Source: Chrysomallon squamiferum (taxonomy: Eukaryota; Mollusca; Gastropoda; Neomphalida; Peltospiridae). From it: a stretch of DNA of 64,000 bases. Positions 63,113 through 64,000 of this stretch are shown here, piece by piece. The notes beneath the pieces are model-generated. The model saw nothing but the letters and a program-made list of their open reading frames with translations. It was not told where the DNA came from and ran no database searches. Both the position numbers and the translations under genes were made by a program. The DNA is taken from contig CM022677.1 of the NCBI GenBank assembly GCA_012295275.1, positions 7,663,922-7,727,921 on the forward strand. Reading direction: 5' to 3'. How positions within the stretch are numbered: the first letter of the stretch is position 1; every line of letters starts with the position of its first letter.

Positions 63113-63429
63113 CTGTGAATTAATAAATAAATAAATAAATAAATAGAATATTACATAAATACTTAAATAATAAATACACTTTTTAATAAATATTTTTAAT
63201 AGGCAAATAAGCAGCAAATGGAAAGAAATGGATGTATAAAGAAAAAATAATATATATGTATATATTATAGTTTTGTATTTTTTCAAATATTATTTATGTA
63301 TATGTATTATACATTTTTTGTATTTTCTCAACATTCCATATATAAAAAAATAACACAACACACACACTGTCTATCTCCACTGATTCCCTTATAGTCACAT
63401 TCAATAAAGATGAGAAACAAAATAAGAAA

Positions 63430-63468
63430 TGTTTATTTATACCTCTCTTCTGTGTTAGGAGTTACTTT
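63430..63468 (-). repeat. Partial duplicate of the exon 3' end and donor
   Basis: The text acctctcttctgtgttagga parallels acctctctcctgtattagga at 63517-63536, with an offset of about 79 bases and shared flanking intron text. It would offer a second, decoy donor. Confidence 0.7.
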
Positions 63469-63518
63469 AGTTACTTGGAACATAAATGAATGACAATATA
63501 ACAAATATTTATTTATAC

Positions 63519-63581
63519 CTCTCTCCTGTATTAGGATTCACTTGTGACTTTGTTGGTGTTGATGTGTGATTGTTCATGGGA
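63519..63581 (-). pseudogene. MCC: MCC pseudogene, short exon
   Basis: gtcttctag precedes 63581 and gtataaat follows 63519. It reads PMNNHTSTPTKSQVNPNTGE, corresponding to the MCC segment SPGRLTSTNRPINPSTGE. Its 3' end and donor are partly duplicated just downstream (63430-63468). Confidence 0.78.
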
Positions 63582-63922
63582 CTAGAAGACAAATCTGTCA
63601 GAGGTAATTTATCATGTAACAAAAATGTAATAATTTTCCTCTAACTTTCAATTTTAACAAAATGTAACAGTTTATTCTGTGTCAACTGTAAGTTTCAACT
63701 GTAACAAAATGTAACAATTTATCCTCAAGCTTTTTCAACTGTAACAAATTAAAACAATTTATCCTGTAAATCATCACCAAGAGTTATTGCCAAACACGTT
63801 ATTTTCTAGTCAGGCTATATTCTTAGAATAACTACATTAAAATGCAGGTGGAGATTTAATTTCAGGCTAATGTGAGGATAAAAAAAAAAAAAAAAAATTA
63901 AAATAAAAAAATCATTTCTTAC

Positions 63923-64000
63923 CTGACATTTAGTTAGTTATTTTTCTAACTGATCACTTTCGGCTGTTACTTGTGCCAACCTGTTGTTCAGCTCGATTAT
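63923..64000 (-). pseudogene. MCC: MCC pseudogene, N-terminal coil exon with stop (partial)
   Basis: Runs off the window end; donor gtaagaaat follows 63923. The frame reads IIELNNRLAQVTAESDQLEK, then TAA at 63940-63938, then LTKCQ. Human MCC has a matching IVELNKRLQQTERERDLLEKKLAKAQ, so TAA stands where AAA (Lys) is expected. The exons that normally separate this segment from the one at 63519-63581, roughly 250 residues in the human protein, are absent from the 340-base gap. Confidence 0.82.

Overview
The window looks like AT-rich metazoan nuclear DNA. It has short exons with GT/AG borders, long introns, very many microsatellites and one 200-base assembly gap. Recognisable protein pieces are animal: the colorectal mutant cancer protein MCC, a TONSL-like leucine-rich-repeat domain, and the DFG segment of an EGFR-family kinase. 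A lophotrochozoan, perhaps a mollusc, is my best guess. It rests on overall texture and on a recurrent GAGTTATTTCCCTTA motif that I associate with mollusc repeats from memory. I see no bacterial, viral or organellar gene.

Layout. 1-9461 and 25268-36754 are two direct copies of one segment. They differ by point changes, microsatellite length and several insertions or deletions; the largest is about 1.5 kb at 30308-31785, present only in the second copy and carrying exon-like sequence. Between them lie the gap (9851-10050), a 660-base tandem duplication (10098-11430), a Ser/Thr-rich repeat-protein region (13172-14626), an EGFR-like kinase scrap (15487-15565) and mostly featureless AT-rich DNA. 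Just beyond the second copy, 36763-38240 matches 51425-52942 in inverted orientation. Two smaller blocks also recur inverted: 21733-22665 with 48650-49628, and 24078-24390 with 51030-51370.

39565-44765 (+) holds six or seven exons of a TONSL-like LRR gene broken by a stop codon and at least one frameshift. 49636-58767 (-) holds scattered exon-like pieces of one or more unidentified genes; one piece has a relative at 31613-31699. 59530-64000 (-) is a multi-exon MCC copy that keeps its introns. It has an in-frame stop, two single-base frameshifts, a damaged donor site and missing blocks, so it reads as an unprocessed pseudogene or a badly damaged assembly of a gene.

No gene in this window can be called intact from sequence alone. 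The main theme is a graveyard of duplicated, decaying gene segments among dispersed and inverted repeats. No operon-like or dedicated defence system was found.
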